DNA from: Luteimonas fraxinea
GTDB lineage: Bacteria; Pseudomonadota; Gammaproteobacteria; Xanthomonadales; Xanthomonadaceae
Reading direction: 5' to 3'
Assembly: GCF_021233355.1 (NCBI RefSeq)
Contig: NZ_CP089507.1
Coordinates: forward strand, 3,411,001-3,475,000
DNA: 64,000 nucleotides
The first letter of the stretch is position 1; every line of letters starts with the position of its first letter. The position numbers were made by a program, and so were the translations under genes. Under the pieces are notes generated by a model that was not told the origin of the DNA, made no database searches, and saw only the letters and a program-made list of their open reading frames with translations. Of this stretch, positions 25,331 to 34,000 are shown in pieces.

Positions 25331-26049
25331 TGCCACGCATCTGGCAGGCAGCTGGTGACGCCAAAAGTGCACCTCTCCAGATCAGTTCGCTGATTGATCA
25401 TCTGGACTCATTAGCGGGGGCTGCGTTGGGTAGTCGCCTGGACGAGACGGCGATGCTGCTCGCGCGCGTCGCTCAAGATCGCGATTGCATCCCGAGCGCG
25501 GTCCTGGGATTGTCGATCGATCCAAAAAAAATGCTGGTCGATAACGCGCACGTCTTCGTCCTGCATCAGACGGAGCGATATCTGATACGACTCGTGGTTT
25601 GGAGGCCGACGACAGGCGTTGAAGACGAGGCGTTTCTTTATGAAGGCGCGCATGACCACAATTTTGATTTAATGACCGTGGGCTATACGGGATGCGGATA
25701 CCTGACTGATCTGTACAGCTATCAGGGGAATGGTCAGTCTCTCAGTGAGCGAGAGACTGTTTCCATAAATCGGCACGGACGATTTCAGCTTGCGCCAGGC
25801 ACGGTTCTATTTCTCAGTGCGGGATGCGACATCCACGCGCAGCATGCGCCAGACGAAGTGTCAGTCAGCATCAATATCATCTGTTACTCGAAGAAGACTT
25901 TTCCCCAGCATCTTTTCGAGATCCAATCGGACTCGGATCTTGCGGTCGTGACGGCCGTACTCGCATCGCGCGAGGTCCATAACGAGCAAGATCTAATGAA
26001 CTCACTGGAAGAGGCCCATCGCGCACGGAGCGCGCATCAACCACCGTAA
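25330..26049 (+). CDS. Cupin-like protein (copy B)
   Basis: 239 residues from GTG at 25330, which overlaps the HEAT stop. Metal-site candidates: His108 and His110 in GAHDHNFDLMTVGYTGCGY, His169 in CDIHAQHAPDEVSVSINI with Asn182, matching the layout of copy A (H-D-H-N-F, TVGY, DIHxQ, SVSxNI). It lacks the helical tail of copy A. Followed after 18 bp by the peptide gene at 26068. The enzyme class is an inference from the cupin-like pattern. Confidence 0.62.
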   Translation: MPRIWQAAGDAKSAPLQISSLIDHLDSLAGAALGSRLDETAMLLARVAQDRDCIPSAVLGLSIDPKKMLVDNAHVFVLHQTERYLIRLVVWRPTTGVEDEAFLYEGAHDHNFDLMTVGYTGCGYLTDLYSYQGNGQSLSERETVSINRHGRFQLAPGTVLFLSAGCDIHAQHAPDEVSVSINIICYSKKTFPQHLFEIQSDSDLAVVTAVLASREVHNEQDLMNSLEEAHRARSAHQPP

Positions 26050-26067
26050 GAAAGGAGTTAGTTAATC

Positions 26068-26196
26068 ATGGAACAAGATCTCTCGCTGCTCATGGCAAAT
26101 TTCGATGCAGACGTTGGCGCCCACGTTCCATGGGCGAGCGCATTTGACCCTAACGACGCAGCACGCTTCCTGCTTGGGCTGATCTTTCCCAAGTAA
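26068..26196 (+). CDS. Candidate peptide precursor 3 (42 aa)
   Basis: ATG at 26068 with AAAGGAG about 9 nt upstream, stop TAA. Begins MEQDLSLLMANFDADVGAHV; a Gly-Ala at residues 17-18 would match a double-glycine-type cleavage site. The rest runs PWASAFDPNDAARFLLGLIF and ends PK. It shares only FDxDVG-like residues with precursors 1 and 2, so homology is uncertain. The excellent ribosome-binding site and its position at the end of a HEAT-cupin operon make it a likely product of this second locus. Confidence 0.6.
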   Translation: MEQDLSLLMANFDADVGAHVPWASAFDPNDAARFLLGLIFPK

Positions 26197-26497
26197 TCGT
26201 AATGGGCGCGTAGCTTTTATCGCAGCCGCCGCGCGCTAAGTGGCGACCACCCTGGTCTCACGATTTGAACGTCACTCCCTGTGGCCCTCTTTTGGGGGCT
26301 ACTAGGAGTGATCCTGCGCGCCTGGGCTTTGCGGACATAATCCGAACGGAGACGAAGTTGTTGGACACCGCGTTTGGCTGGCAGCTCGCGTCGACCGGCG
26401 CTTGGCAGTCGCGCCAACGCAGGATCTCGATGTGTAGTGGCTTAGGCCTGCCGAAGCGCTCATGCGCCTCCATGCAAGATCTAAAGGATACGCAGGA
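26197..26497. other. 301-bp gap, no gene seen
   Basis: Downstream of the peptide gene. No clear terminator hairpin and no credible ORF. Confidence 0.35.
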
Positions 26498-26623
26498 ATG
26501 GCAGGAGAGCGTGGGTGGCTGCCATCGGATGAGCTAGGCTGGCATCAAGTTCTCAATCCCAGCCATGTCAACTGCGGGGCTATTGCGCATCAAGCGGACT
26601 TCATTGCGCCGATTCTGCCGTAA
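26498..26623 (+). CDS. Possible 41-aa peptide
   Basis: ATG at 26498 with AAGGA 9 nt upstream; begins MAGERGWLPSDELGWHQVLN and ends HQADFIAPILP with one Cys. Protein-like composition. It could be a fourth peptide of the neighbouring locus or the end of a decayed gene. Confidence 0.35.
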   Translation: MAGERGWLPSDELGWHQVLNPSHVNCGAIAHQADFIAPILP

Positions 26624-26746
26624 CCAGCTCCCTAGAGCAGGAGTGTTCACCTCTGGAGGCTTCACCCCAGCGCGCGATGCCCGCGGCGAACGGGAGAAGA
26701 CAATGAAAAAAGCGCAAAGAAGCTCAACGCCGGCCACCATGGAAGG

Positions 26747-27685
26747 GTGCAGTTGGCCAAATCGGAAGGTCACGCACCTGATCTCGATGGCCCTGAGACT
26801 GCCGCTAGCTTTCACGGTAGAACACGCGCGAGAGCTGGCTTTGGCATCAACCAGATGGTTGCCGAGTATCGCGCGCTCCGCGCGTCGGTGCTGCGGCGCT
26901 GGTCAAAGCATGAAGCTTTTTCCGCTGCGTCGATCGACGACATCGTCCGTTTCAACGAGGCGATTGATCAAGCGGTTGCAGAGTCCTTAGCAGAGTATTC
27001 CGCCGAAGTAGAGTCCTGGCGTCAGATCTTTCTTGGGGCACTAGGCCATGATTTGCGCGGGCCTTTGACAGCTGTCGTGTTCACTGCCGATGTGCTCGTT
27101 GAGAAAACTCGGGGCACGCCGTTCGCGCGGCAAGCAGAGCGCATTTCAAGTGGCGGTTTGCGGATGACGCGTCTTCTTGACGATCTGCTTGGATACTGCA
27201 AGAGCAAGCTTGGCGCTGGTATGGAGATCAATCGCGAGCAGTGCGAACTCGGCCCGCTGATAGGCGAGGAGGTGGAGCTTTTGCGAGCGGCCCACCCTGA
27301 TACCTCTTTCCGCTTTAAGTCGAGCGAACACACCGATGGAAGCTTCGACGCTTCTCGGATCCGTGAGGCCGTTCACAACTTGGGCACCAACGCAGCCAAA
27401 TACGGGCAGGCCGGCACCGATGTAGGCGTTGAGGTCGCAAGCAATGCAGAGGAGGTCAGGATCACGGTCTCCAACTCTGGCGCGCCACTGACCGAAGCTG
27501 CATTACAGTCTCTTTTCGATCCGCTCAGGCGCGGATCTGCGGATGCCTCGAAGGACGAACGCTTGAGTCTCGGCTTAGGGCTCTACTTGGTTCGAGAGAT
27601 CGCCGCCGCGCATGGTGGGGCAGTTAACGCGACGTCGGCTGACGGCGTCACGCGATTTGCAATTTCGCTCCCTCGGACAAGCTGA
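26747..27685 (+). CDS. Sensor histidine kinase with RsbRD-like N-terminus (5' end possibly frameshifted)
   Basis: 312 residues from a GTG at 26747. Helical input region GINQMVAEYRALRASVLRRW (RsbRD/N-terminal globin-like sensor), H-box LGHDLRGPLTA (~105), N-box VHNLGTNAAKYG (~215), G-boxes LFDPLRRG and LGLGLYLVREIAAAHGG. No membrane segment, so it is cytoplasmic. The GTG has no spaced ribosome-binding site, whereas an ATG at 26703 has a good one (GGGAGAAG) but is in another frame; a frameshift may have cut off the first ~60 residues. No response-regulator gene is adjacent, so its partner is elsewhere. Confidence 0.75.
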   Translation: MQLAKSEGHAPDLDGPETAASFHGRTRARAGFGINQMVAEYRALRASVLRRWSKHEAFSAASIDDIVRFNEAIDQAVAESLAEYSAEVESWRQIFLGALGHDLRGPLTAVVFTADVLVEKTRGTPFARQAERISSGGLRMTRLLDDLLGYCKSKLGAGMEINREQCELGPLIGEEVELLRAAHPDTSFRFKSSEHTDGSFDASRIREAVHNLGTNAAKYGQAGTDVGVEVASNAEEVRITVSNSGAPLTEAALQSLFDPLRRGSADASKDERLSLGLGLYLVREIAAAHGGAVNATSADGVTRFAISLPRTS

Positions 27686-27928
27686 TCCGTCGGCACATAA
27701 AGGTTTCAAAACACATCGCTGGCGCGACGCGCATTGAACGGTACTGCATGAGTTCTCGAACGAAAACTTTCGTGCATCAGCCGCAGATTTTGCGTCAGGC
27801 TATCTGCCCAGACGTGTTGGCACTCCCTCCCGTCTCGCGGTGCGCTGCGGCACTTGTTGAGGAGGAGAGAGCGTGGTGCACGCCCCTTGGTTTCCTCGTG
27901 AGTCGCTGTTTCAAGAGGATTGGGCAGT

Positions 27929-29410
27929 TTAGCGTCCCGGACCGGTCGAAGACGTCGGCCGCAACTGGCGCTGATGCGAGTCGCTGCTTCGCGCGCCGCC
28001 ATCCGGCGGTTCATCGAAGGCCGCGAACGGATCGGGATCGATCAGAACGGCCTGCGTGATGTGGTAGTGGTGCTCGACGTGTTCGCGCGCCTCGCGCATC
28101 TCGCGCCTCGCCTCACGAAGTTGCGACTGCCCCCGCGTCTTGGCGGCGTCGGTCGTCTGGGCGCGCGCTATGTCAAACGCTTCGCGCGCAGCGCGGATGG
28201 CTGCGGATGACGCGCGCTCTGCGGGATTGATGGCCTGGGTGAGCTGGACGCGTGCACGCATGACGCGCTCCATGTCATCGTGCGGCGCGCGGAGCGCAGC
28301 TGCGTAAGTGGTAACGGTGCTTGAAAGCGCTTCGATGTCGAGAAAGAAGAAAGGACGCATGCCATAGATAGGTGCCCGGTCAACTTCGAGCGCGGCGAGG
28401 GCCTGCAGGAACCCTTGATCGAGCTGAGTGCCCGGACTGATCATCGCTGCCGAACGCGCTTTGCTGCCAGCTGTCAAGATTGAGTCGCGCCAGCGACCTA
28501 AGAGTTCGGATTCACTTCCTAACAAGCGTGCCCAAGAGTCCTGGCCGTTGCGCGCCTTACGGGCGAGCCGGCCGAGGTTCCGCGCCATCCAGCTGGCGGG
28601 TGGCCCCGACTCGCGCACGAGCAGAGCTGCCGGAGGCGGAGCCGCGCGGCGTGCGTAGATGCGATCAGCAAACGCCGCGGCATGCGAATGGCCTGGGGAT
28701 GTGGGAACGAGAACGCCGCGTGCATCCGCCCGCGCTAGAGCGAGTTGCATCTCGATCTGGGCCGCGTCCAGTGGCGTCAGGGGACGGCGAGGCACCCGAA
28801 AGTCGGGTCTCGGTATCAGCGAGGCGTCTGCCTGGGCCTGCGGCGGCGCGCTACCGCCGCCCTCTTGATAGGACCTGATGATCGCGTTGACGAGCTCGGT
28901 GAGCGCTGCGATTTCTTTTGCACCGCTGCCGGAGCCTGCGTCAAACATCGCGCCGGCGCGGGAGCCGAAGCCTGATTGTCTGACTTGGCGTGCGGAGAGC
29001 AAGAAATGCGCTTCGATACCGGCGCTGGACAGCTTATGCACTGCGGCGAGGATGACTGCGCTGTAGCGGGCCACAAGCATCTCGCCAATCTGGCTTGCCA
29101 GCTCACTTTGTCCAACCAGGCTCAGGTGGCGGGCGAGGGGAAGGGAGATCAGGCGGCCGAGCCGTGCATTGGCGCGCGGCTCGAAGTGCTCGCTGGCAAT
29201 CCAGAAGCTCTCGACATCCAGCGCAGAGCGCGGAGCGTCTGCCGGCGCGAGCATACGGCTACTGAGGATGCCATCCGCGCGGGAGCCCCGGTGCAATCGG
29301 TTGGTGCGGACGTCGAAGAGATCGATCCCCGCGAGGTGGGCTGCGACCTCGATGACCGAGTCGCCCCTGGCGCGGCCGAGATTTCGAAGATTGATGCCAA
29401 TGTCTTCCAT
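27929..29410 (-). CDS. Degenerate MobA/MobL-like relaxase paralogue
   Basis: 493 residues. It lines up with the intact relaxase at 43459-45060 over its first ~200 residues: SSRMLAPADAPRSALDVESFW, then ARLGRLISLPLARHLSLVGQ and LLSARQVRQSGFGSRAGAMF. Where the relaxase has the metal-binding NFHTHLLMSARQV, this protein has IEAHFLLSARQV, so one of the His pair is gone. The N-terminal AAYRTG motif with its Tyr is AAHLAG. Catalysis is therefore unlikely. The C-terminal helical part is kept, as are SPGHSHAAAFAD residues. The intact open frame suggests a selected role, perhaps DNA binding or regulation of mobilisation. Start has GGAGG 5 nt upstream. Confidence 0.72.
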   Translation of the reverse strand: MEDIGINLRNLGRARGDSVIEVAAHLAGIDLFDVRTNRLHRGSRADGILSSRMLAPADAPRSALDVESFWIASEHFEPRANARLGRLISLPLARHLSLVGQSELASQIGEMLVARYSAVILAAVHKLSSAGIEAHFLLSARQVRQSGFGSRAGAMFDAGSGSGAKEIAALTELVNAIIRSYQEGGGSAPPQAQADASLIPRPDFRVPRRPLTPLDAAQIEMQLALARADARGVLVPTSPGHSHAAAFADRIYARRAAPPPAALLVRESGPPASWMARNLGRLARKARNGQDSWARLLGSESELLGRWRDSILTAGSKARSAAMISPGTQLDQGFLQALAALEVDRAPIYGMRPFFFLDIEALSSTVTTYAAALRAPHDDMERVMRARVQLTQAINPAERASSAAIRAAREAFDIARAQTTDAAKTRGQSQLREARREMREAREHVEHHYHITQAVLIDPDPFAAFDEPPDGGARSSDSHQRQLRPTSSTGPGR

Positions 29411-29446
29411 AACGCCTCCGGTAATTGTCGCTACCGATAAGGCGTT
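29411..29446 (-). promoter_or_regulatory. Nested hairpin covering the ribosome-binding site of the relaxase-like gene
   Basis: AACGCC (29411-29416) pairs with GGCGTT (29441-29446) and CGGTA (29419-29423) with TACCG (29432-29436). On the minus strand the GGAGG site is inside the stem, so the mRNA hairpin would hide it; it could also be a DNA-binding site for autoregulation. Confidence 0.5.
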
Positions 29447-29522
29447 CGGGGTCCCTGTAAAGCGACTTGGTCAGCTCAATCGCAATCCATAAGCGAGGCA
29501 TCGCGTATGTCGGGGGCTCACA

Positions 29523-29936
29523 TCAAGCTTGTTTGAAGACCGTGCGCTTCCCGATCGACTTCGTGTTTGCTGTTGGCCTTGCGAGGCCATCGACCAAGAA
29601 GTCCGAGGGGGACAGGCCCCGCCTCACCTTCTCTCTGAGCCAGAGCGGCTGGCTTCCACGACCTGACCAGGTGTTCTTTCTGTTCTCGGGATCACGATAC
29701 TTCACGGCGACCTTGCCCTTCGGGCGGCGGGTCTTGGACTTCGCAGCCTTCAACTGGGGAGCACTGACGCCGAAGAGCTCGTCGATCGCATAACCAAACT
29801 CCGCTGCCGTCGCGGTCAGCTCCGCGCGGACGACTGCGATGGGTCGGCGCTTTGCTAGCTGACTCTTGCGCTTCTCAGCAGCGAGAACGAGCGAGTGAAG
29901 TTGTCGCGCGTCGAATGTGGACAGATCGAAATTCAT
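29523..29936 (-). CDS. H-NS family nucleoid-associated protein (copy 2)
   Basis: 137 residues from ATG at 29936 (MNFDLSTFDARQLHSLVLAA), aligning with the start of copy 1; the open frame extends 17 codons further without support. C-terminal DNA-binding core VAVKYRDPENRKNTWSGRGS, then QPLWLREKV. Basic linker KAAKSKTRRPKGK. It and copy 1 (11134-11550) may form mixed oligomers and silence the AT-richer cargo between them. Divergent from the unknown gene at 30034. Confidence 0.88.
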   Translation of the reverse strand: MNFDLSTFDARQLHSLVLAAEKRKSQLAKRRPIAVVRAELTATAAEFGYAIDELFGVSAPQLKAAKSKTRRPKGKVAVKYRDPENRKNTWSGRGSQPLWLREKVRRGLSPSDFLVDGLARPTANTKSIGKRTVFKQA

Positions 29937-30033
29937 ATGCGAAGCGTCTGTTGCGCGCCATCGCGTGTCAAGCTTTTGTGTTGCCATGTGACGGTAGACT
30001 GGTTAATGTCGAAACCGCTTGCGGGACCGGGGA

Positions 30034-30696
30034 ATGGCTGACTCAAAGCTTGAGTATCACCGTCAGAACATCGAGCATGCCCGGCGCGCGGCCAGTATCG
30101 AAGTCTCGGCGCCCTATCTCCCGTTTGACGCCCTGCGCATTGCGCTGGATGCGCGCCCTGATGCGACGCTATTTCGCGCAGGCGTCGCGGATCTTTGGCT
30201 CGATATTTCCAAGCAGACGGGGGCGCGTCGGCGCGAGGCGCGAAATCCGCCGAGTCCCTTCAAAAAATCGAAGACGAATGAGAAGGTCGCCACCAAAGGC
30301 GAGGTCGGCGTCTGGGGCGATGCTTGGCTTATGATCGAGGCAGCAGCGGTGATGCAGCGGTCTCGCACCAACATGGGCCGGCACTTTGCCGAAGCAATTA
30401 TCATTGGGCGCGCGCCGTTCCTGCTCTTGCGAACACGCTCGACGACTGAGGTAGTTGGCCACTGCGCCTGGCTTCCACAGCGCGCAGCGCCCGACCTTGA
30501 CGCCCTGCCAAGTGAGGATTTTGACGTCGCCTGGCTTCGGCCAAGCGCGGCGCTTCGCCTGCGCTGGCAGCGGACAGAGGAGGCGCGCTCTTGGCAGGCG
30601 TTGGTGGAAGCGTGCCACCGCATGATCGAATCTGAGATTGACCGCTCAATCATCGCGCACGCAACTGTCGAGTATGGCGCTGCCAGTAAGGTGTAA
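30034..30696 (+). CDS. Hypothetical protein beside the Wadjet remnant
   Basis: 220 residues from ATG at 30034 (a TTG at 30019 is possible). Begins MADSKLEYHRQNIEHARRAA; helical, with a basic low-complexity patch (RRREARNPPSPFKKSKTNEK). No motif recognised and no resemblance to JetA that I can see. It sits where jetA and the start of jetB would be expected. Confidence 0.6.
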   Translation: MADSKLEYHRQNIEHARRAASIEVSAPYLPFDALRIALDARPDATLFRAGVADLWLDISKQTGARRREARNPPSPFKKSKTNEKVATKGEVGVWGDAWLMIEAAAVMQRSRTNMGRHFAEAIIIGRAPFLLLRTRSTTEVVGHCAWLPQRAAPDLDALPSEDFDVAWLRPSAALRLRWQRTEEARSWQALVEACHRMIESEIDRSIIAHATVEYGAASKV

Positions 30697-30821
30697 CCGC
30701 CTACCCTTTAGAACTTGCGAAGATTTGCCCATGCTTTTCCTCAAGTATTGAGCTTGCGGGAGATTGAAATGGGCAGGAAAAAGAAAGAATCAGCGAAGCA
30801 GCGAGCGAGGGAGAATTTCAC

Positions 30822-31064
30822 TTGGAGCAGGGCGTGTCCGATACGGTCGGCGCTGCTAAGAAGGTCAACTCTGCCATCGAGAAGCTCAGGACAGCTGGCA
30901 TCCTGCAATTACTCAAAGGTGGTGAGCGAAGCTTTGAAATCTCGCCGGTTCTGCGCCTTTTGTTCACGGCCGAGGACGTCGAGGCGCTTGGAAAGCTCTA
31001 CGCATCGTCAGCGCAGACGGGCGCGGCGCCCGAAGACATGGATGAGGATGGGCAGGATGAGTAG
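30822..31064 (+). pseudogene. jetB: Truncated JetB (DUF4194) C-terminal fragment
   Basis: 80 codons from a TTG at 30822; an upstream stop lies at 30765-30767. The residues VNSAIEKLRTAGILQLLKGG and RSFEISPVLRLLFTAEDVEA match the C-terminal end of JetB, the kite-like (MukE-like) subunit of the Wadjet complex, normally ~200 residues. More than half of the protein is absent. Its stop overlaps the jetC start, as in intact operons. No initiating site of quality is present, so it may not be made. Confidence 0.7.
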
Positions 31065-34000
31065 TTCAGCCGAAGTTTTACGCTTGTCGGACCTGCCTGA
31101 CCCTCGTGATGAGCAGTTTCGGATGCGCCAGCTCAGCGTCCTCAACTGGGGGACGTTCACAGGCCTCCACCGCATGCCAGTGTCCCCCGAAGGCACCCTG
31201 ATCATCGGCCCAAGCGGAGCGGGCAAGTCAACGCTGCTCGACGTGATCTCCGCCCTCACGGTGTCTCCGCGCACGGTGCGCTTTAACGCGGCGGCCGATG
31301 AGAGCGGAAAGCGCGACCCGGATCGCACCTTGACGTCGTATGTGCGCGGGGCTTGGGCAGAGCGCGCGGATGACGAGAGCGCGCGCTCGCTTGCCAAGCA
31401 GTATCTGCGCACGAACGCGACCTGGTCAGCCGTGGCGCTCGAATACGCCAATGCGCTCGGGCGCGTGGTGTCGATTGTGCGCGTGCTTTGGGTGCGCGGC
31501 GCCGGGTCAACTGCGAAGGTGGAGAGCCACTTCCTTGTTGTCGACGCGCCGTTTGATCTCTCGGAAATCGGCGAGTTCACAGGCGAGCGTAAGACGCTGA
31601 CGAAGCTTTTTTCAGATCCTCCCTATCGCTCGCACGAGAGCTTCACCGCCTTTTCCGAGCACTGGTGCCGAGTGGTTGGGATTGTCGAGCCGAACGCACT
31701 CAACCTTCTTCACCAGACCCAGTCGACCAAGAACCTGAGTGATCTGAACGCCTTTCTGCGCGACTACATGCTCGCCGAGGCAAAGACCTTTGAGATCGCC
31801 GACAGCTTGGTGAGTGAGTTCGTGGATCTGGATGAGGCGCATCGAGCGGTGGTGGTGGCGCGTGAGCAGATCGATGTGCTTGCCCCGTCTCGCGATGCCT
31901 ACCGCGAGCGCGAAGCGGCCGAGGCGCAGGTCCAGCACGTCAGAAGCCTGATCGCGTGTCTGCCGCAGTTTCAAGCCAAGGAGACGGCGCGGCTTCGGCG
32001 GGACGAAGACGTGCGCCTTCTGAGCGCGATCGCCGCCACGCGTATCGAGTCGGAAGAGGCGCATCGGCACCAGCACGCATTGAGCGAAGCACTGGAAACA
32101 CTTCGCCGTGCAGCAGACGCGGGCGGCGGAGGGGATCTGGCGCAGCTCGAAGCTGCGCGCGCGCAGCTCCTCCTGGATAAGGAACGGGTGGAACGACGGC
32201 AGGCATCAGCTGGGGGCTGGGCAGGCGCGCTCGGACTGACGCTGGCGGATGACCAGGCCACGTTTGCATCGCAGCTCCATGTGGCGCGATCGGAGCAGGC
32301 TCGGGCGGAGGAGCGCCTTGCGAGTGCGGAAGGTGAGCGAGACACGCTGCTCGTGGACGAGTCGCGTCTGAAAGGCGAGCTCTCCCTGCTCCGCAAAGAG
32401 ATCGAGACGCTTGAAGGCAGCACGTCGAGCATCCCGAGCGATAAGCAAGATATCCGCACATGGATGTGCCGCGATCTGGGGATCCCGAAGTCGCGCGTTC
32501 CCTTCGCAGGTGAACTGATCTCCGTCAAACCCGAGAGCAAGGACTGGGAGGGCGCGGCTAACCGCCTGCTATGGGGATTTGGCACATCCCTACTCGTCGA
32601 AATTAACGACTACCGCCAAGTCGCCGCTTGGGTCGATAAGAACCATCTACGCAGCCGCTGGAGCTACTACCAAGTCGAACCCACGCTGAGCACCGGCAAT
32701 CGTGAGCGGCGACCGGGTCTCCTGCTGAACTGCCTGGACGTAACTGAAAGTCCCTACCGGCACTGGGTCTGGAAGGAGCTTTGGCACTTGGCCGACTTCG
32801 AGTGCGTGGAGAAGTCGGCGGACCTGATGAAGGGTCAGCGCCGCATCACCCGAGCAGGGCAGATTCGCTTTAACGGCGGTCTCCACCAGAAGGACGACCG
32901 GTTTCGCGTGGATGACGAGAGTCGCTGGGTGCTCGGCGACAACCGGGCCAAGCTCGATCGCCTCGGGCGCAACGCGGCCGAAACTGCCGGCGCGCTTGCA
33001 ACGATTTCCCAGCGGCGCAGCGAAGCGGTGCAAAGCGCAGACAGCATCCGCCTGCGCGCGCAGGCGTCGGCGCATCTTGTGGAAGTCGAGTGGCCGAGTA
33101 TCGATCTGAGGGGTGCTCTGCGCAGGATCGAGGAGAACCAAGAGGCGCAGCGCGCTCTTTTAGAGCGCACGCCGGGGCTCATCGATCTGCAAGGCCAGCT
33201 GGTCCAGAAACAGGAAGAAGCCAAACGCGCCTTTGCGGACGCAACCCGCCTTACCCTCGATATCGAAGCGTTGGAGCGCCAGCGCGCCGAGAACGCGGGT
33301 GAGCTCAAGATGGCATCCGCCGGCGCGCTCGGCTTGCCACCTGAGGCCGGTGCAGGCCTGAGCGCGCGTTGCGGCGATTGGGCGCCGAATCTGAAGACAA
33401 TTCATAGTGAACTTGCGCGCGTGCGAGAAGTGCTTGACCGCGAAAAGGATGCGATCACCGAGGCGATCAGCGCGTACGTTCAGGCGATCTTGCAGCGTTT
33501 TCAGGCGTTTTTGCACCGCTGGCCTGAGGAGCGAGGCAGTCTCCAACCCAGCCTTCCAAGCGCGACGGATTTTTTCGCCAAGCTCGATCGGCTAGAAACG
33601 GATGGTCTCCCCAAGCACGAAGCGCGTTTTCAGGAGCTTCTGCGAAAGCAAAGCATGCAGCGCCTTGCCGAGCTCTCCCAGCACCTTCATGAGGCGCGCG
33701 CGGACATCGAGAGCGGCATGGACGATGTCAACCGCGCGCTGCGTCCGGTCCCTTACAACCCGGACACCTACCTCTATATCCGCACCGTTGACCGGGGACT
33801 CGATGAGCCGCGCGAGTTCCGAAGGCGTCTCGGGTCGCTGTTCGCGCAGCGGGGGGAGCTGACGGAGGAAACCGCCGAGACGCAGTTTGAAGGCCTGCAT
33901 TCCCTCATTCAGGACCTGCGCGCGGATGACGCGGCCGGGAGGCAGTGGCGAGACCTGGTGCTGGACGTGCGTAAGCACGTCGAGTTCATTGCCGATGAGT

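Noticed and set aside
30715..31056. Upstream 114-codon extension of the jetC frame
   Set aside because: Arg/Ser-rich shadow of the jetB fragment; jetC homologues start at the ATG at 31057, which overlaps the jetB stop in the usual way.
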